Below are positions 25,592 through 36,512 of a stretch of 50,339 nt of DNA, piece after piece. This stretch comes from Mycobacterium sherrisii (GTDB lineage Bacteria > Actinomycetota > Actinomycetes > Mycobacteriales > Mycobacteriaceae), in the NCBI RefSeq assembly GCF_002102355.1, contig NZ_LQPT01000038.1, positions 1 through 50,339 on the forward strand. Direction: 5' to 3'. The notes below the pieces were generated by a model, which searched no databases, was not told the origin of the DNA, and saw only the letters and a program-made list of their open reading frames with translations. Numbering within the stretch: the stretch's first letter is position 1; each line of letters starts with the position of its first letter. The position numbers and the translations under genes were made by a program.

Positions 25592-28500
25592 TCAGAGCAG
25601 TCCGAGCAGTTTCAGATCGCTGATGTACTTGCCGATGATCTGCGGCGTGATGTGCGGAATGTCCTTGTCGGGGCCGACTTTGGCCTCCTGGACGGCCGCG
25701 CGGAATCGATCGGTTGGGGCGATCGAACCCCGAACCGAACGCTCCGGCTTCTGGTAGTTGTGCAGCAGCGGCAGCAGCGACGCGTTGCGCTGCTTCTCGG
25801 GCAGGCCGCGCAGGCTGGTCTCGAACCGCTGTAGCCAGTCGGCGTAGTCGTCGACGCGCTGGATCGCACAGCCGGCCACCTGAGGGTCGATGAGCCAGTC
25901 GACGAACTCGTCCATGCCGATCCCGTCGTCGTAGGGGTTCATCACGTGGAAGGTGCGGAACCCTTCCGCCGTCTGCGCCCCCAGTGTCGAGATCGCCTCG
26001 GCGATGAACTCGACCGGCAGCCCGTCGTAGTGGGCGCGTGGGCGTCGACCGTCGGAGTCGAGCTCGTAGAACGAGCCGGGCGCGATGCCGGTCGCCGCCA
26101 GGCTCAGCATCATGCGGGTGAACATATCCGACACGTTGAGCTGACCGGAATAGCTGGTGTCGGCGAGGATCATGTCGCAGCGGAAAACCGCCACCGGCAG
26201 CCCGCACAGGTCGTTGGCCTCGCGGAGCAGCACCTCGCCAGCCCACTTGCTGTTGCCGTAGCCGTTGGCGTAGCTGTCGTCGACGCGCCGGGTGGCGCTC
26301 ATCTGCCGGACGTCGGCGTCCTCGGTGAACTGACCCGGTGCGACCTGGTCGCCGACCCCGATCGTGGAGACGTAGGTGTATGGCTTCACCTTCGTCGTCA
26401 GCGCCAGCCGGATCAGCTCGGCGGTGCCCAAGGCGTTGGGGCCGAACAGCTCGCTGTAGGGCAACACGTGGTTGACCAGGGCGGCCGGGTCGACGATCAG
26501 GTCGACGGTGTCGGCCAGTCGCTGCCAGGTCTGCCGGTCCAGGCCGAGATCGGCCTCGCCCTTGTCGCCGGCCAGCACCTCGAGGTGGTCGGCGGCCAGC
26601 GTGCGGTAGTGCTGGAGCAGCTCGGCGTCACCGCTGTCGAAGGTGGCGTCCAGGCGGGCCCGGGCCGCGGTGTCGTCCTTCGCGCGAACCAGGGCGATCA
26701 CCTTGCCGTCGACCAGGTCCATCCGCTCAAGCCACTCCAGGGCCAGATACCGGCCCAAGAAGCCGGTCGTGCCGGTCAGCAGGACGGTGCGCACCTCGCT
26801 GCTCGCGGCGGGCAGCGCCGGCGCGGCCGCCAGGGTCGAGGCATCGATGAACTTGTCCAGGGTCAGGTCACTGGCGTGCACCTCGACCGCGTCACGTCCG
26901 TGCACCGAGGCGAAGCTGGGCCGCTTGCTGCCCTGGCGCTGAGCCTCGATGTAGCTGGCGACGGCCGCCAGGTCGTTGGCCGGGCTGACGATCACGCCGA
27001 CCGACACCTCGACGTCGAAGATCTCGTTCAGCAGATTGCCGAAGGTCAACGCCGACAACGAGTCCCCGCCCAGGTCGGTGAAGTGCGAATCGGGCGACAG
27101 GTCGGTGGCGCCGCTGCCCAACAGGGCCGCGGCGGCCCGGGTTACCGTCTGGACCACCGGTGCGTCGGCGCCGCTGCGACGCAGCTCGGACAACTCGTTG
27201 GCCTGGCCTTCGGCCAGCTCGACGTAGAGCTGTTCCAACCGCTCGCCGTATTGCTGCTTGAGCTTCGGCCAGGCCAGCTTGCGAATGCCGGTCAGCAGAC
27301 CGTTCTCCACCGTGAAAGGCGTTGTCTCGATGAGGAAGTCGCGCGGCACCTCGTAGGACTGCAGGCCGGCCTCTTTCGCGACGGTCTGCAGCGAGTCGGC
27401 GATCAGCGGCTTCAAAGCGTCAACGTCGTTGTCGGCCAACGCTTCTTCGGTGGGCACGACGACGGCCAGCAGGTAGGGGTGGGCGCTGTTGCCGTAGACG
27501 TAGATCTGCCGCACCAGGGGGCTGTTGCCGAACACCGCCTCCAGCTTGGCGAGCGTGACGAACTCACCCTGCGCCAGCTTGAGCACGTTGTTGCGGCGGT
27601 CGACGTAGACCAGCTTGTCCGGCTCGACCTCGGCGACCACGTCGCCGGTGTGGTACCAGCCGTCGGCGTCCAGCACGCTCGCGGTGACCTCGGGCCGCTT
27701 GTAGTAACCGGGGAACATGTTCGCGGTCTTGAGCAGCAGCTCACCACGCGGATGCGGCCGGTCGGTGGCGAAGTAGCCCAGGTCGGGAACGTCGATCAAC
27801 TTGTAGTCGATGACCGGCGGGCGGCGTACCTCGCCGTCCAGCATCACCATGCCGGCCTCGGTCGACCCGTAGCCGTCCAGCAGGTGCATCTGAAGCACCG
27901 ATTCGACCCAGGCCGTCAACTCCGGGGAGGTGGGCGCGGAGCCCGTCATCGCGAAGATGAACCGCCCGCCCAGCAGGTACTGCCGGATCTCGTCGAGAAC
28001 CTGCGCCTCGCTGCCGCCGGTGTCGACGCGCCGCTGGTACTCGGCGTAAAGCGTCTCCCAGATGCGCGGCACGAAATTCAGCTCGGTGGGCCGGACCAGT
28101 TCGAGGTCCTCCAGCAGCGTGGACAGGTCGCTCTTGGCGGCGAAGTACGCGGTGCCGCCGTTGCCGAGCGTGCCGTAGAGGATGCCGCGGCCCATGACGT
28201 GGCTCATCGGCATGAAGTTGAGCGTGATCGACGCGGCGCTTTCGCCGAACCAGTTCTTGTTCGACCGGCACCACATCTTGCCCATGTTGCTTTGCGGGTA
28301 CATCGCGCCCTTGGGGGCGCCGGTGCTGCCGGAGGTGTAGATCAACAGACCCAGCGGGTCGTCGGATTCGGGCTCGACGGGCGGCACCGGGGGCAGGGTC
28401 TTGCCGCGCTCGACGAGGTCGCTCAACGCCTCCACCACCACGCCGGCGTCGGCCAACCGGGTGCGGGCGGCCGCCAGGGCGTCGCGGTCGTCGTCGACCT

Positions 28501-29077
28501 CGGCGTGGTAGTCAAAGACCACCAGCTTGGCCGGGACGTGACCGGTCAGCGCCAGCTCGACGGCGACCGGCAGCTGGTTGACGCTCGCGGCGACCAGCGC
28601 GGGCTCGGTCTCGGCGACGATCGGCTGCAGCTGTGCGGGCGACGAGCTCGTCTGCAGCGGGACACCCACGGCGGCGAGCTTGGCCAGCGCCAGATCGAGG
28701 GTGGTGAAGTCGACGCTGTTGAAGCCAAGCACGGCCACCCGATCGCCGGCCCGCACCGGGTCGTTGGCCAGGGCGCGAGTCAGCGCCTCGACGCGCTCAC
28801 CGAGCTCGCGGTAGGTGATGGTCTCGAAGCGGGAGACCACCTCGGCCACGGTGCGCCCGGTTTTCGGGTCCTTGACGAATTCCAGCACCCGCTGCCCCAG
28901 GGCCGGGCGGTCGGCGTAGCCCTCGAGCACGATCTGAATGATCTGCGGCAGCCGCAGTCCGGGCTGCTCGAGGGCCTCGACGATCGCCGGGTCCGGTCGG
29001 GCGGCCGCGAACTGGGGGTCGCTGGCGGATAGTTCCTCGATGCGGCGCTCCAGCCGTTCTTCGGAAATAGTAGACAT
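25592..29077 (-). CDS. car: Carboxylic acid reductase (CAR, FadD9-type)
   Basis: This large enzyme reduces carboxylic acids to aldehydes using ATP and NADPH and needs a phosphopantetheine arm. The 1161-residue protein has three parts. The adenylation domain holds [17 protein letters not shown] and the hinge segment [10 protein letters not shown]. The carrier domain holds LGGDSLSAL (the attachment Ser is near residue 673). The NADPH reductase domain holds TGTTGFLGR and the YxxxK pair in YGNSKW. The start at 29077 ([16 protein letters not shown]) has a GGAA site upstream; a longer frame to 29161 crosses a palindrome and is rejected. The M. tuberculosis equivalent is fadD9 (Rv2590). Confidence 0.96.
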   Translation of the reverse strand: MSTISEERLERRIEELSASDPQFAAARPDPAIVEALEQPGLRLPQIIQIVLEGYADRPALGQRVLEFVKDPKTGRTVAEVVSRFETITYRELGERVEALTRALANDPVRAGDRVAVLGFNSVDFTTLDLALAKLAAVGVPLQTSSSPAQLQPIVAETEPALVAASVNQLPVAVELALTGHVPAKLVVFDYHAEVDDDRDALAAARTRLADAGVVVEALSDLVERGKTLPPVPPVEPESDDPLGLLIYTSGSTGAPKGAMYPQSNMGKMWCRSNKNWFGESAASITLNFMPMSHVMGRGILYGTLGNGGTAYFAAKSDLSTLLEDLELVRPTELNFVPRIWETLYAEYQRRVDTGGSEAQVLDEIRQYLLGGRFIFAMTGSAPTSPELTAWVESVLQMHLLDGYGSTEAGMVMLDGEVRRPPVIDYKLIDVPDLGYFATDRPHPRGELLLKTANMFPGYYKRPEVTASVLDADGWYHTGDVVAEVEPDKLVYVDRRNNVLKLAQGEFVTLAKLEAVFGNSPLVRQIYVYGNSAHPYLLAVVVPTEEALADNDVDALKPLIADSLQTVAKEAGLQSYEVPRDFLIETTPFTVENGLLTGIRKLAWPKLKQQYGERLEQLYVELAEGQANELSELRRSGADAPVVQTVTRAAAALLGSGATDLSPDSHFTDLGGDSLSALTFGNLLNEIFDVEVSVGVIVSPANDLAAVASYIEAQRQGSKRPSFASVHGRDAVEVHASDLTLDKFIDASTLAAAPALPAASSEVRTVLLTGTTGFLGRYLALEWLERMDLVDGKVIALVRAKDDTAARARLDATFDSGDAELLQHYRTLAADHLEVLAGDKGEADLGLDRQTWQRLADTVDLIVDPAALVNHVLPYSELFGPNALGTAELIRLALTTKVKPYTYVSTIGVGDQVAPGQFTEDADVRQMSATRRVDDSYANGYGNSKWAGEVLLREANDLCGLPVAVFRCDMILADTSYSGQLNVSDMFTRMMLSLAATGIAPGSFYELDSDGRRPRAHYDGLPVEFIAEAISTLGAQTAEGFRTFHVMNPYDDGIGMDEFVDWLIDPQVAGCAIQRVDDYADWLQRFETSLRGLPEKQRNASLLPLLHNYQKPERSVRGSIAPTDRFRAAVQEAKVGPDKDIPHITPQIIGKYISDLKLLGLL

Positions 29078-29135
29078 GACCGTTCCTTGCTGATGAGAAG
29101 TTTGTCCGCGCCACGCTGCGCTGATGGATAGAACG

Positions 29136-29148
29136 TTAGTTAAACTAA
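29136..29148. promoter_or_regulatory. 13-bp palindrome upstream of car
   Basis: TTAGTT (29136-29141) and AACTAA (29143-29148) are perfect inverted copies around one A. The site lies 59 bases before the car ATG in an AT-rich patch that stands out from its GC-rich surroundings. Its size and symmetry fit a TetR- or GntR-type operator. The cognate regulator cannot be named; the nearest TetR gene is 26 kb away. Confidence 0.5.
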
Positions 29149-29254
29149 AGGTATTTCTCAACGAGGCGCGTCAGGCCAAGGTTGTGACATCCCCCACGGG
29201 GCCGGGGAATAGTGGCGCGCTTCATCAAACCGAGCGTACTGACCGGTTACCGGG

Positions 29255-30595
29255 TCAGAGCTCGGCCAAAATCCCGGCAACGACGTCCAAACCCTCGGCC
29301 AGCAGCTCGTCGCTGATCGACAGCGGGGGCAGCAACCGGACGATGTTGCCGAACATGCCGCACGTCAACAGGATGACGCCGGCGGCGTGCGCGGCGGTGG
29401 CCAGCCGGTCAGCCAGCGCGCCGTCGGGTTCGGCGCTACCCGACTTCACCAGCTCGACGGCGATCATCGCGCCCCGGCCGCGGACGTCGCCGATCCGGTC
29501 GTCGGCGGCCTGCAGCCGCTGCAGGGGCTCGGTCATCAGCCGTTCGATCTGCCGTGCCCGCTCGATCAGGCCGTCCTGCTCGATCGTCTCGATCGCCGCG
29601 AGTGCCGCCGCACAGACCACCGGGTTGCCGCCGAACGTGCCGCCGAGGCCGCTGACGTGCGGGGCGTCCATGATCTCGGCCCGCCCGGTCACCGCCGACA
29701 ACGGGAGGCCCCCGGCAATGCCCTTGGCCGTGCAGATCAGGTCGGGCTCGATCCCCTCGTGTTCGCACGCGAACATGGTCCCGGTGCGCGCGAACCCGGT
29801 CTGCACCTCGTCGGCAATGAACACCACGTCGTTGCGGCGGCACCAATCCAGCAGCGCGGGCAGAAAGCCCTCGGCCGGGACGATGAAACCACCCTCGCCC
29901 TGGATGGGCTCGATGATGACGGCGGCCAGGTTCTTCGCGCCGACCTGCTTCTCGATGAAGGTGAGGGTGCGCGCGGCGGCCAGCTCGCCGTCGGTGGCCA
30001 ACTCCTTGTCCAGCAGGCCATCCCGATACGGGTAGGACAGCGGCGCCCGGTAAATCTCCGGCGCGAACGGCCCGAAACCGCTCTTGTAGGGCATGGACTT
30101 GGCCGTCAACGCCATCGTCATGTTGGTCCGACCGTGATAGGCGTGGTCGAACGCGACGACGGCGGGCTTGCGGGTATAGGAGCGCGCGATCTTGATCGAA
30201 TTCTCGACCGCCTCGGCGCCGGAGTTGAACAGCACCGAGCGTTTCTCCCCGGAGCCGGGGGTGATTCGGTTGAGCTCCTCGGCGACGGCGACGTACTGCT
30301 CGTAGGGGGTCACCATGAAGCAGGTGTGGGTGAACTTGGCCACCTGGGCACGGACCGCGTCGACGACCCGGGGCGCGGAATTGCCGATCGTGGTGACTGC
30401 GATGCCCGAGCCCAGATCGATCAGGCGGTTGCCGTCGACGTCCTCAACGATGCCGCCGCCGGCGCGCACGGCGAACACCGGCATGGTGATCCCGACACCG
30501 TGGGAGACCGCGGCGGTGCGGCGTTTGGTCAGTTCGAGCGAGCGGGGACCGGGAATTTCGGTAACCAGCTGGCGGGTCTGCTCGAGGCCGGCCAC
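29255..30595 (-). CDS. gabT: 4-aminobutyrate aminotransferase
   Basis: This class III PLP aminotransferase moves the amino group of GABA to 2-oxoglutarate, giving succinate semialdehyde. The 446-residue protein has LFNSGAEAVENSIKIAR (cofactor phosphate region), HAYHGRTNMTMALTA, IIEPIQGEGGF, the Asp of FIADEVQTGFARTG, and the Schiff-base Lys in CTAKGIAGGLPLSAV. A GGAGG lies a few bases before the GTG at 30595. It is upstream of car on the same strand with a 177-base gap that includes the palindrome, so car probably has its own promoter. Its 5' end is divergent from yajC. Confidence 0.95.
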   Translation of the reverse strand: MAGLEQTRQLVTEIPGPRSLELTKRRTAAVSHGVGITMPVFAVRAGGGIVEDVDGNRLIDLGSGIAVTTIGNSAPRVVDAVRAQVAKFTHTCFMVTPYEQYVAVAEELNRITPGSGEKRSVLFNSGAEAVENSIKIARSYTRKPAVVAFDHAYHGRTNMTMALTAKSMPYKSGFGPFAPEIYRAPLSYPYRDGLLDKELATDGELAAARTLTFIEKQVGAKNLAAVIIEPIQGEGGFIVPAEGFLPALLDWCRRNDVVFIADEVQTGFARTGTMFACEHEGIEPDLICTAKGIAGGLPLSAVTGRAEIMDAPHVSGLGGTFGGNPVVCAAALAAIETIEQDGLIERARQIERLMTEPLQRLQAADDRIGDVRGRGAMIAVELVKSGSAEPDGALADRLATAAHAAGVILLTCGMFGNIVRLLPPLSISDELLAEGLDVVAGILAEL

Positions 30596-30810
30596 GACGT
30601 CCTCCTCCCGGCAACGCGCGTGTCGCGTCGCGCTGAAAGCCTATCCGTCCGACGCGTCTCGGCGCCCGCCCAACGGTTGGTCGCGGCCGGTGGCCTGCCA
30701 GACTGGACGGGCACACTGGACGCGTCACGCGGGTGCGTGACCTCCCGGTCGGCCTGGCACCGACTGTCGGGATACCCAGCAACAACCGATACGAAAGACA
30801 GGCGCGCTCG

Positions 30811-31137
30811 ATGGAGAGTTTGGTTTTGTTCCTGCCGTTCCTGCTCATCATGGGCGGCTTCATGTACCTGGCGTCGCGGCGTCAGAAGCGCGCGATGCAG
30901 GCCACCATCGACCTGCACGAGTCGCTGCAGCCGGGGGATCGCGTCCACACCACGTCGGGCCTGCAGGCCACCGTCGTCGCCCTCACCGACGACACCGTCG
31001 ACCTCGAGATCGCACCCGGCGTCGTCACCACCTGGATGAAGCTGGCCATTCGCGACCGGATCCTGCCGGAGGACGACCTGGAAGATTCCGACGATCGCCC
31101 CGGTCCGGTGAACGGTTTGCGGGACGCGGACACGTAG
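30811..31137 (+). CDS. yajC: Preprotein translocase accessory subunit YajC
   Basis: YajC associates with SecDF at the membrane. The 108-residue protein has one N-terminal transmembrane helix (LVLFLPFLLIMGGFMYLASR), then the conserved SLQPGDRVHTTSGLQATVV domain and an acidic tail. The ATG at 30811 gives the conserved start MES-x-VLFLPFLLIMGG; the frame upstream to 30733 is not used. It is first in a yajC-secD-secF-lipoprotein-apt-relA run. Confidence 0.95.
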   Translation: MESLVLFLPFLLIMGGFMYLASRRQKRAMQATIDLHESLQPGDRVHTTSGLQATVVALTDDTVDLEIAPGVVTTWMKLAIRDRILPEDDLEDSDDRPGPVNGLRDADT

Positions 31138-31206
31138 GCTTCGTCGGAGGCTGTCTCGGAAGCTTCGTCCGGGGTATACGACCGATTCACTAGGAGATAT
31201 AAGGAC

Positions 31207-32934
31207 GTGGCATCGTCTTCGACGCCGGTGCACCCTGCCCGCTACCTGTCGGTGTTCCTATTGCTGCTGGTCGGGGCCTACCTTGCGGTGTTTTTGACGG
31301 GGGACAAACGCGCGGCACCGAAGCTTGGCATCGACCTGCAGGGCGGGACCCGGGTCACGCTGACCGCCCGTACCCCGGACGGCTCGCGCCCCACCCGCGA
31401 GGCGCTGGCCCAGGCGCAGCAGATCATCAGCGCGCGGGTGAACGGCCTGGGCGTGTCGGGTTCGGAGGTCGTGGTCGACGGGGACAACCTGGTCATCACC
31501 GTCCCGGGCAACGACGGTAACGAGGCGCGCAACCTGGGACAGACGGCTCGGCTGTACATCCGGCCGGTGCTCAACTCCGAGCCGGCGCAGCCCGCCGAAG
31601 CCACGCCCCCGGGCGCCCCGCCACCCGCGGGTCAACCCGCCCCGCCGGCTTCTGGTCAACCCGCCCCGCCACCCGCGGGTCGTCCGGCGCCGCAGCCGCG
31701 GCCCTATCCGCAGGACCCACCGCCCAGTCCCGCACCGAGCCCAAGCCCCGCGCCCGCCGGCCCGGCCGGACAGGCGCCGTCCCCTCAGGTGCCCACGCCG
31801 CCGGACCCGCGCAAGGATCTGGCCGAGCGCATCCAGGCCATGAAAGAGCTGCGGCAGAGCGACAACCCCTACATCCAGATGGTCGCGATGCGGTGGGTGG
31901 CGTCGCACTGCGACAAAGAGGACATCCTGGCTGGCAACGACGACCCGAAACTGCCGCTGGTGACTTGTTCGACCGACCACAAGGTCGCGTATCTGCTCGG
32001 CCCGTCGATCATCAGTGGCGATCAGATCCAGGACGCCAGCTCCACCATGAACCAGCACGGCATCGGCTTCGTCGTCGATCTTCAATTCAAACCCGCCGCG
32101 GCCAACACCTGGGCCGACTTCACCGCCGCCCACGTCGGCACCCAGACCGCGTTCACCCTGGACTCGCAGGTCGTCAGCGCCCCGATGATTCAGGAGGCCA
32201 TCCCGGGCGGGCGGACCCAGATCTCCGGTGGCGACCCGCCGTTCAACGCCACCACCGCCGGCCAGTTGGCCAACGTGCTGAAGTACGGTTCGCTGCCGTT
32301 GTCATTCGAATCCTCGGAGGCGCAAACCGTTTCGGCCACACTGGGATTGACCTCGCTGCGGGCCGGCATCATCGCGGGTGCGATCGGTTTGGCCCTGGTG
32401 CTGCTGTACGCCCTGCTGTACTACCGGGTGCTGGGATTGCTGACGGCGTTGTCGCTGATCGCTTCGGGCGCAATGGTTTTCGCGATTCTGGTAATCCTGG
32501 GCCGACAGATCAACTACACCCTGGACCTGGCGGGTATCGCGGGTCTGATCATCGGCATCGGCACCACCGCCGACTCGTTCGTGGTGTTCTTCGAACGCAT
32601 CAAGGACGAGATCCGCGAAGGCCGTTCGTTCCGGTCGGCGGTGCCCCGAGGCTGGACACGCGCCCGCAAGACCATCGTGTCGGGTAACGCCGTCACCTTC
32701 CTGGCCGCCGCGGTGCTCTACGCCCTGGCGATCGGCCAGGTGCGCGGGTTCGCGTTCACCCTGGGCCTGACCACGGTCCTTGACGTGGTGGTGGTGTTCC
32801 TGGTGACGTGGCCGCTGGTGTACCTGGCTTCGAAATCTCCGACACTGGCGAAGCCCGCGTACAACGGCCTGGGCGCCGTCCAGCAGATCGCCCGCGAACG
32901 CCGGGCTGCGCCGAGCGTGAAGACGGGACGGTGA
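31207..32934 (+). CDS. secD: Protein translocase subunit SecD
   Basis: SecD, with SecF, uses the proton gradient to help release exported proteins. The 575-residue protein starts at GTG 31207. Helix 1 is [18 protein letters not shown], followed by [14 protein letters not shown]. The periplasmic P1 domain is interrupted by a Pro/Ala-rich stretch at about residues 120-195. The C-terminal five-helix RND bundle holds [20 protein letters not shown] and [20 protein letters not shown]. An AGGAGATATAAGG site precedes the GTG. The Pro-rich insert is longer and more repetitive than in most SecD proteins. Confidence 0.96.
   Translation: MASSSTPVHPARYLSVFLLLLVGAYLAVFLTGDKRAAPKLGIDLQGGTRVTLTARTPDGSRPTREALAQAQQIISARVNGLGVSGSEVVVDGDNLVITVPGNDGNEARNLGQTARLYIRPVLNSEPAQPAEATPPGAPPPAGQPAPPASGQPAPPPAGRPAPQPRPYPQDPPPSPAPSPSPAPAGPAGQAPSPQVPTPPDPRKDLAERIQAMKELRQSDNPYIQMVAMRWVASHCDKEDILAGNDDPKLPLVTCSTDHKVAYLLGPSIISGDQIQDASSTMNQHGIGFVVDLQFKPAAANTWADFTAAHVGTQTAFTLDSQVVSAPMIQEAIPGGRTQISGGDPPFNATTAGQLANVLKYGSLPLSFESSEAQTVSATLGLTSLRAGIIAGAIGLALVLLYALLYYRVLGLLTALSLIASGAMVFAILVILGRQINYTLDLAGIAGLIIGIGTTADSFVVFFERIKDEIREGRSFRSAVPRGWTRARKTIVSGNAVTFLAAAVLYALAIGQVRGFAFTLGLTTVLDVVVVFLVTWPLVYLASKSPTLAKPAYNGLGAVQQIARERRAAPSVKTGR
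31630..31701 (+). repeat. Three 24-bp repeats inside secD
   Basis: Three 24-base units encode [16 protein letters not shown] and GRPAPQPR (residues 142-165). A 17-base sequence (GGTCAACCCGCCCCGCC) is exact in units one and two. A second 17-base sequence (CCCCGCCACCCGCGGGT) recurs exactly at 31616 and 31664. The region is prone to slippage by whole 8-codon units, so its length may vary among strains. Confidence 0.8.
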
Positions 32935-32941
32935 GCGCGCG

Positions 32942-34222
32942 ATGACCGAGAAAGCCAAGACCACCGACAGCGACACCGCCAGCAAGACCCAGACCCAGCT
33001 GCCGCAGCACAGCTTGCTCACCCGGCTCTACACCGGAACCGGCGCGTTCGAGGTCGTCGGGCGGCGGCGGCTCTGGTACGGCATCAGCGGTGCCATCGTC
33101 GCGATCGCGGTCGTCAGCATCATCCTGCGTGGCTTCACGTTCGGGATCGACTTCAAGGGCGGCACCACGGTGTCCATGCCCGTCGCGGGCGCGACCGGCC
33201 AGGCCCAGACCTCGCAGGTGCAGGACGTGTTCCGCAAGACCCTGGGCCGCGATGCCGAGGCGGTGGTCATCGTCGGCAACGGCCCGTCGGCGACCGTGCA
33301 GATCAGCTCGGAGACGCTGACCAACAGCCAGACGGAGAAGCTGCGCAACGCGTTGTTCGACGCCTTCGGACCCAAGGGCACCGACGGCAAGCCCAACAAG
33401 GCGGCGATCAGCGACTCGGCGGTGTCGGAGACCTGGGGCGGCCAGATCACCAAGAAGGCGCTGTTCGCTCTGGTGGTGTTCCTGGTGCTGGTCGGCCTGT
33501 ACATCATGATTCGCTACGAGCGCTACATGGCCATCTCGGCGCTGACGACCATGGTTTTCGACCTGACGGTCACGGCCGGGGTCTATTCGCTGGTCGGTTT
33601 CGAGGTGAGCCCGGCCACCGTGATCGGCTTGCTGACCATCCTCGGGTTCTCGCTGTACGACACCGTCATCGTGTTCGACAAGGTCGAGGAAAACACCAAG
33701 GACTTCCAGCACACCACCCGCCGCACCTTCGCCGAGGAAGCCAACCTGGCGGTCAACCAGACCTTCATGCGCTCGATCAACACCAGCCTCATCTCGGTGC
33801 TGCCGGTGCTGGCGCTGATGGTGGTGGCGGTGTGGCTGCTCGGCGTCGGCACGCTGAAGGACCTGGCGCTGGTGCAGCTGGTCGGCATTCTGGTGGGCAC
33901 CTACTCGTCCATCTTCTTCGCCACCCCGCTGCTGGTCACGCTGCGCGAGCGCACGGAGCTGGTGCGGTCGCACACCCGCCGGGTGCTGAAACGACGCAAG
34001 CCCGTCCCGCACAAACAGACCGCCGCGACCGACGACGCCCCCGCCACCGGTACGGACCCGGCCGAGACCGGGCCGGAAACTGCGCCGGAAACCATGCCCG
34101 AGACCGGGAAGGCCGAACCGGCGGGCGCGGCGGCACCGAGCAAACCGGCGCCCGGTGCCCGACCCGTGCGGCCCACCGGCACCCGGCGCCCGACCGGCAA
34201 GCGAAACGCCGGCCGGCGGTAA
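32942..34222 (+). CDS. secF: Protein translocase subunit SecF
   Basis: This 426-residue membrane protein has an N-terminal helix (LWYGISGAIVAIAVVSIIL), then FTFGIDFKGGTTVSM and a short periplasmic domain. The five-helix bundle includes VIGLLTILGFSLYDTVIVFDKVEENTK, the SecF signature. The C-terminal 90 residues are Pro/Ala/Thr-rich and basic at the end. It starts seven bases after secD. The next gene starts five bases after its stop. Confidence 0.96.
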   Translation: MTEKAKTTDSDTASKTQTQLPQHSLLTRLYTGTGAFEVVGRRRLWYGISGAIVAIAVVSIILRGFTFGIDFKGGTTVSMPVAGATGQAQTSQVQDVFRKTLGRDAEAVVIVGNGPSATVQISSETLTNSQTEKLRNALFDAFGPKGTDGKPNKAAISDSAVSETWGGQITKKALFALVVFLVLVGLYIMIRYERYMAISALTTMVFDLTVTAGVYSLVGFEVSPATVIGLLTILGFSLYDTVIVFDKVEENTKDFQHTTRRTFAEEANLAVNQTFMRSINTSLISVLPVLALMVVAVWLLGVGTLKDLALVQLVGILVGTYSSIFFATPLLVTLRERTELVRSHTRRVLKRRKPVPHKQTAATDDAPATGTDPAETGPETAPETMPETGKAEPAGAAAPSKPAPGARPVRPTGTRRPTGKRNAGRR

Positions 34223-34227
34223 GCGAG

Positions 34228-35943
34228 ATGGGCTCCTGGTGTCCGCGGACTGGGGGCGCCGCTAGCCGGCGGGCCGGGCGCCGGTTGCTGGTCGGCCGCC
34301 CCCGTGCGGCGACCCTCGCCGTACTCGCCCCGCTCGCCGCGGCCGCCATGCTGACCGGCTGCTCGGGCAGCGCTGCCGCGCAGATCGCCTACGTCGTCGA
34401 CGGCCCGCTGACCAGCTACAACGTCAATACGACCAGCGGTGCGGCGTCGGCCGGCGCGCAGGCGTTCGCCCGCACGCTGACCGGGTTCGGGTATCACGGG
34501 CCCGACGGTCAGGTCGTCGCCGACCACGACTTCGGCAGCGTCTCGGTGGTCGGCGGTTCGCCGCTGGTGCTCGACTACCAGATCGCCGACAACGCGGTCT
34601 ACTCCGACGGCAAGCCGGTCACCTGCGACGACCTGGTGCTGGCCTGGGCGGCACAGTCCGGGCGGTTTGCCGGCTTCGACGCCGCCACCCAGGCCGGCTA
34701 CGCCGACATCGCCAACATCGAGTGCATCCCGGGCCAGAAAAAGGCGCGGGTGTCGTTCATCCCGGACCGCGGCATCGTCGACTATCAGCAGCTGTTCGTG
34801 GCGACCACGATGATGCCGTCGCACGTCATCGCCGATCAGCTCAACATCGACGTGACCGCAACGCTGCTCAGCAACAACACCGCGTCGATCGCCCAGATCG
34901 CGCAGCTGTGGAACACCGGATGGGACATCAAGCCCGGGCTCAAACCCGAGGAGATCGCCAAACGCTTCCCGTCGTCGGGGCCGTACAAGATGGAGTCTGT
35001 GCTGGGCAACGGCGCGGTGGTGCTCGTCGCCAACGACCGCTGGTGGGGGCCGAAGGCGATCACCAAGCGGATCACCGTGTCGCCGCAGGCACCCGACATC
35101 CAGGACCGGGTCAACAACCGCAGCGTCGACGTCGTCGATGTCGCGGCCGGGTCGTCGGGGACGCTGACCACCCCGGACAACTACGACCGCACCGACTTCG
35201 GCTCGGCGGGCATCGAGCAGTTGATCTTCGCCCCGCGGGGTCCGCTGGCGCAGGCCAAGGCGCGCCGCGCGGTCGCGCTGTGCACGCCGCGTGACGTGAT
35301 CGCCCGCGACGCCGGGGTGGCGGTCGCCAACTCGCGCCTGGCGCCGGCGACCGAGGATGCGATCGCGCTGGCCGAGGGGGCCACCGAGGCCGCGCCGTTC
35401 GCCAAGGCCGATGCCGCCGCCGCCCGTGACGCGCTCGGTGGTGCGCCGCTGACCGTGCGGATCGGCTACCCGGGCCCGAACGCCCGGCTCGCCGTCACCG
35501 TCGGGACCATCGCCAAGTCCTGCGCCCCGGCCGGCGTCAGCGTCGCGAACGTCACCCTGGACACGTCCGGCCCGCAAGCGCTGCGCGACGGCAAGATCGA
35601 CGTGCTGCTGGCCAGCACCGGTGGTGCCACCGGCAGCGGCTCCACCGGCTCGTCGGCGATGGATGCCTACGCCCTGCACAGCGGCAACGGCAACAACCTG
35701 TCGGACTACGCGAACCCGCAGATCGACGGCATCATCGGCGCGCTGGCGGTCTCCGCCGACCCGGCCGAGCGCGTTCGGTTGCTCGCCGAGGGGGCGCCGG
35801 TACTGTGGGGCGACATGCCGACGTTGCCGCTCTACCGGCAACAACGCACCCTGCTGATGTCGAAGAAGATGTACGCGGTCAGCGCGAATCCGACCCGCTG
35901 GGGCGCCGGCTGGAACATGGATCGGTGGGCCTTGCTGCAGTGA
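34228..35943 (+). CDS. Solute-binding lipoprotein, peptide-transporter type
   Basis: The ATG at 34228 gives 571 residues with a basic N-terminus, a hydrophobic core and the lipobox LTGC at about residue 45, so it is an exported lipoprotein. The rest is an extracytoplasmic solute-binding protein of family 5 (oligopeptide/dipeptide type): [29 protein letters not shown], and [18 protein letters not shown]. It matches Rv2585c by position. No permease or ATPase gene is near, so it may act with a distant transporter or with SecDF. Its TGA overlaps the apt GTG. Confidence 0.9.
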   Translation: MGSWCPRTGGAASRRAGRRLLVGRPRAATLAVLAPLAAAAMLTGCSGSAAAQIAYVVDGPLTSYNVNTTSGAASAGAQAFARTLTGFGYHGPDGQVVADHDFGSVSVVGGSPLVLDYQIADNAVYSDGKPVTCDDLVLAWAAQSGRFAGFDAATQAGYADIANIECIPGQKKARVSFIPDRGIVDYQQLFVATTMMPSHVIADQLNIDVTATLLSNNTASIAQIAQLWNTGWDIKPGLKPEEIAKRFPSSGPYKMESVLGNGAVVLVANDRWWGPKAITKRITVSPQAPDIQDRVNNRSVDVVDVAAGSSGTLTTPDNYDRTDFGSAGIEQLIFAPRGPLAQAKARRAVALCTPRDVIARDAGVAVANSRLAPATEDAIALAEGATEAAPFAKADAAAARDALGGAPLTVRIGYPGPNARLAVTVGTIAKSCAPAGVSVANVTLDTSGPQALRDGKIDVLLASTGGATGSGSTGSSAMDAYALHSGNGNNLSDYANPQIDGIIGALAVSADPAERVRLLAEGAPVLWGDMPTLPLYRQQRTLLMSKKMYAVSANPTRWGAGWNMDRWALLQ

Positions 35944-36482
35944 CGGGTGTTCGAGAGGATGCGCCGCTGGCCGGCCTGATCGCGTCGCTGACCCGGGAGG
36001 TGGCCGATTTCCCGCAGCCCGGCGTCCAGTTCAAGGATCTGACCCCGGTGTTCGCCGACGCGGCGGCCATGGCCGCGGTCACCGACGCGCTCGCCGGTTT
36101 CGCCGCCGGCGTCGATCTGGTGGCCGGCATCGATTCCCGCGGGTTTTTGGCCGCGGCCGCGGTGGCCGACCGGCTGGGCACCGGCGTGCTCGCCATCCGC
36201 AAGGGTGGCAAGCTGCCGCCGCCGGTGCACGCCGTCGAGTACAACCTGGAGTACGGCAACGCCGTGTTGGAGATCCCGGCCGACGGCATCGACTTCCGCG
36301 ATCGCCGGGTGGTGATCATCGACGACGTGCTGGCCACCGGCGGGACGCTGGCCGCCGCGGCCGGGCTGCTGACGCAGGTCGGCGCCCGGGTGACGGTCGC
36401 CGCGGTGGTGCTGGAGCTCACCGGGCTGGGCGGCCGCGAGACGGTCGCGCCGCTGCAAGTCCACAGCTTGTGCCGGATGTAG
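35940..36482 (+). CDS. apt: Adenine phosphoribosyltransferase
   Basis: Apt salvages adenine to AMP using PRPP. The 180-residue protein has the N-terminal [16 protein letters not shown], the flexible-loop region [17 protein letters not shown], and the PRPP-binding motif [13 protein letters not shown]. The GTG overlaps the lipoprotein stop by four bases. It lies next to relA, as in many bacteria, linking purine salvage with (p)ppGpp metabolism. Confidence 0.94.
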   Translation: MTGVREDAPLAGLIASLTREVADFPQPGVQFKDLTPVFADAAAMAAVTDALAGFAAGVDLVAGIDSRGFLAAAAVADRLGTGVLAIRKGGKLPPPVHAVEYNLEYGNAVLEIPADGIDFRDRRVVIIDDVLATGGTLAAAAGLLTQVGARVTVAAVVLELTGLGGRETVAPLQVHSLCRM

Positions 36483-36512
36483 GGGATATCCTCGGATTCG
36501 GAGGTGACCAAC

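Noticed and set aside
25946-29032. Open frame of more than 1000 codons on the plus strand
   Set aside because: It is wholly antisense to car, which has full domain motifs; the translation is His/Gln/Gly/Val-rich with no family pattern. Such mirrored frames are normal in GC-rich DNA.
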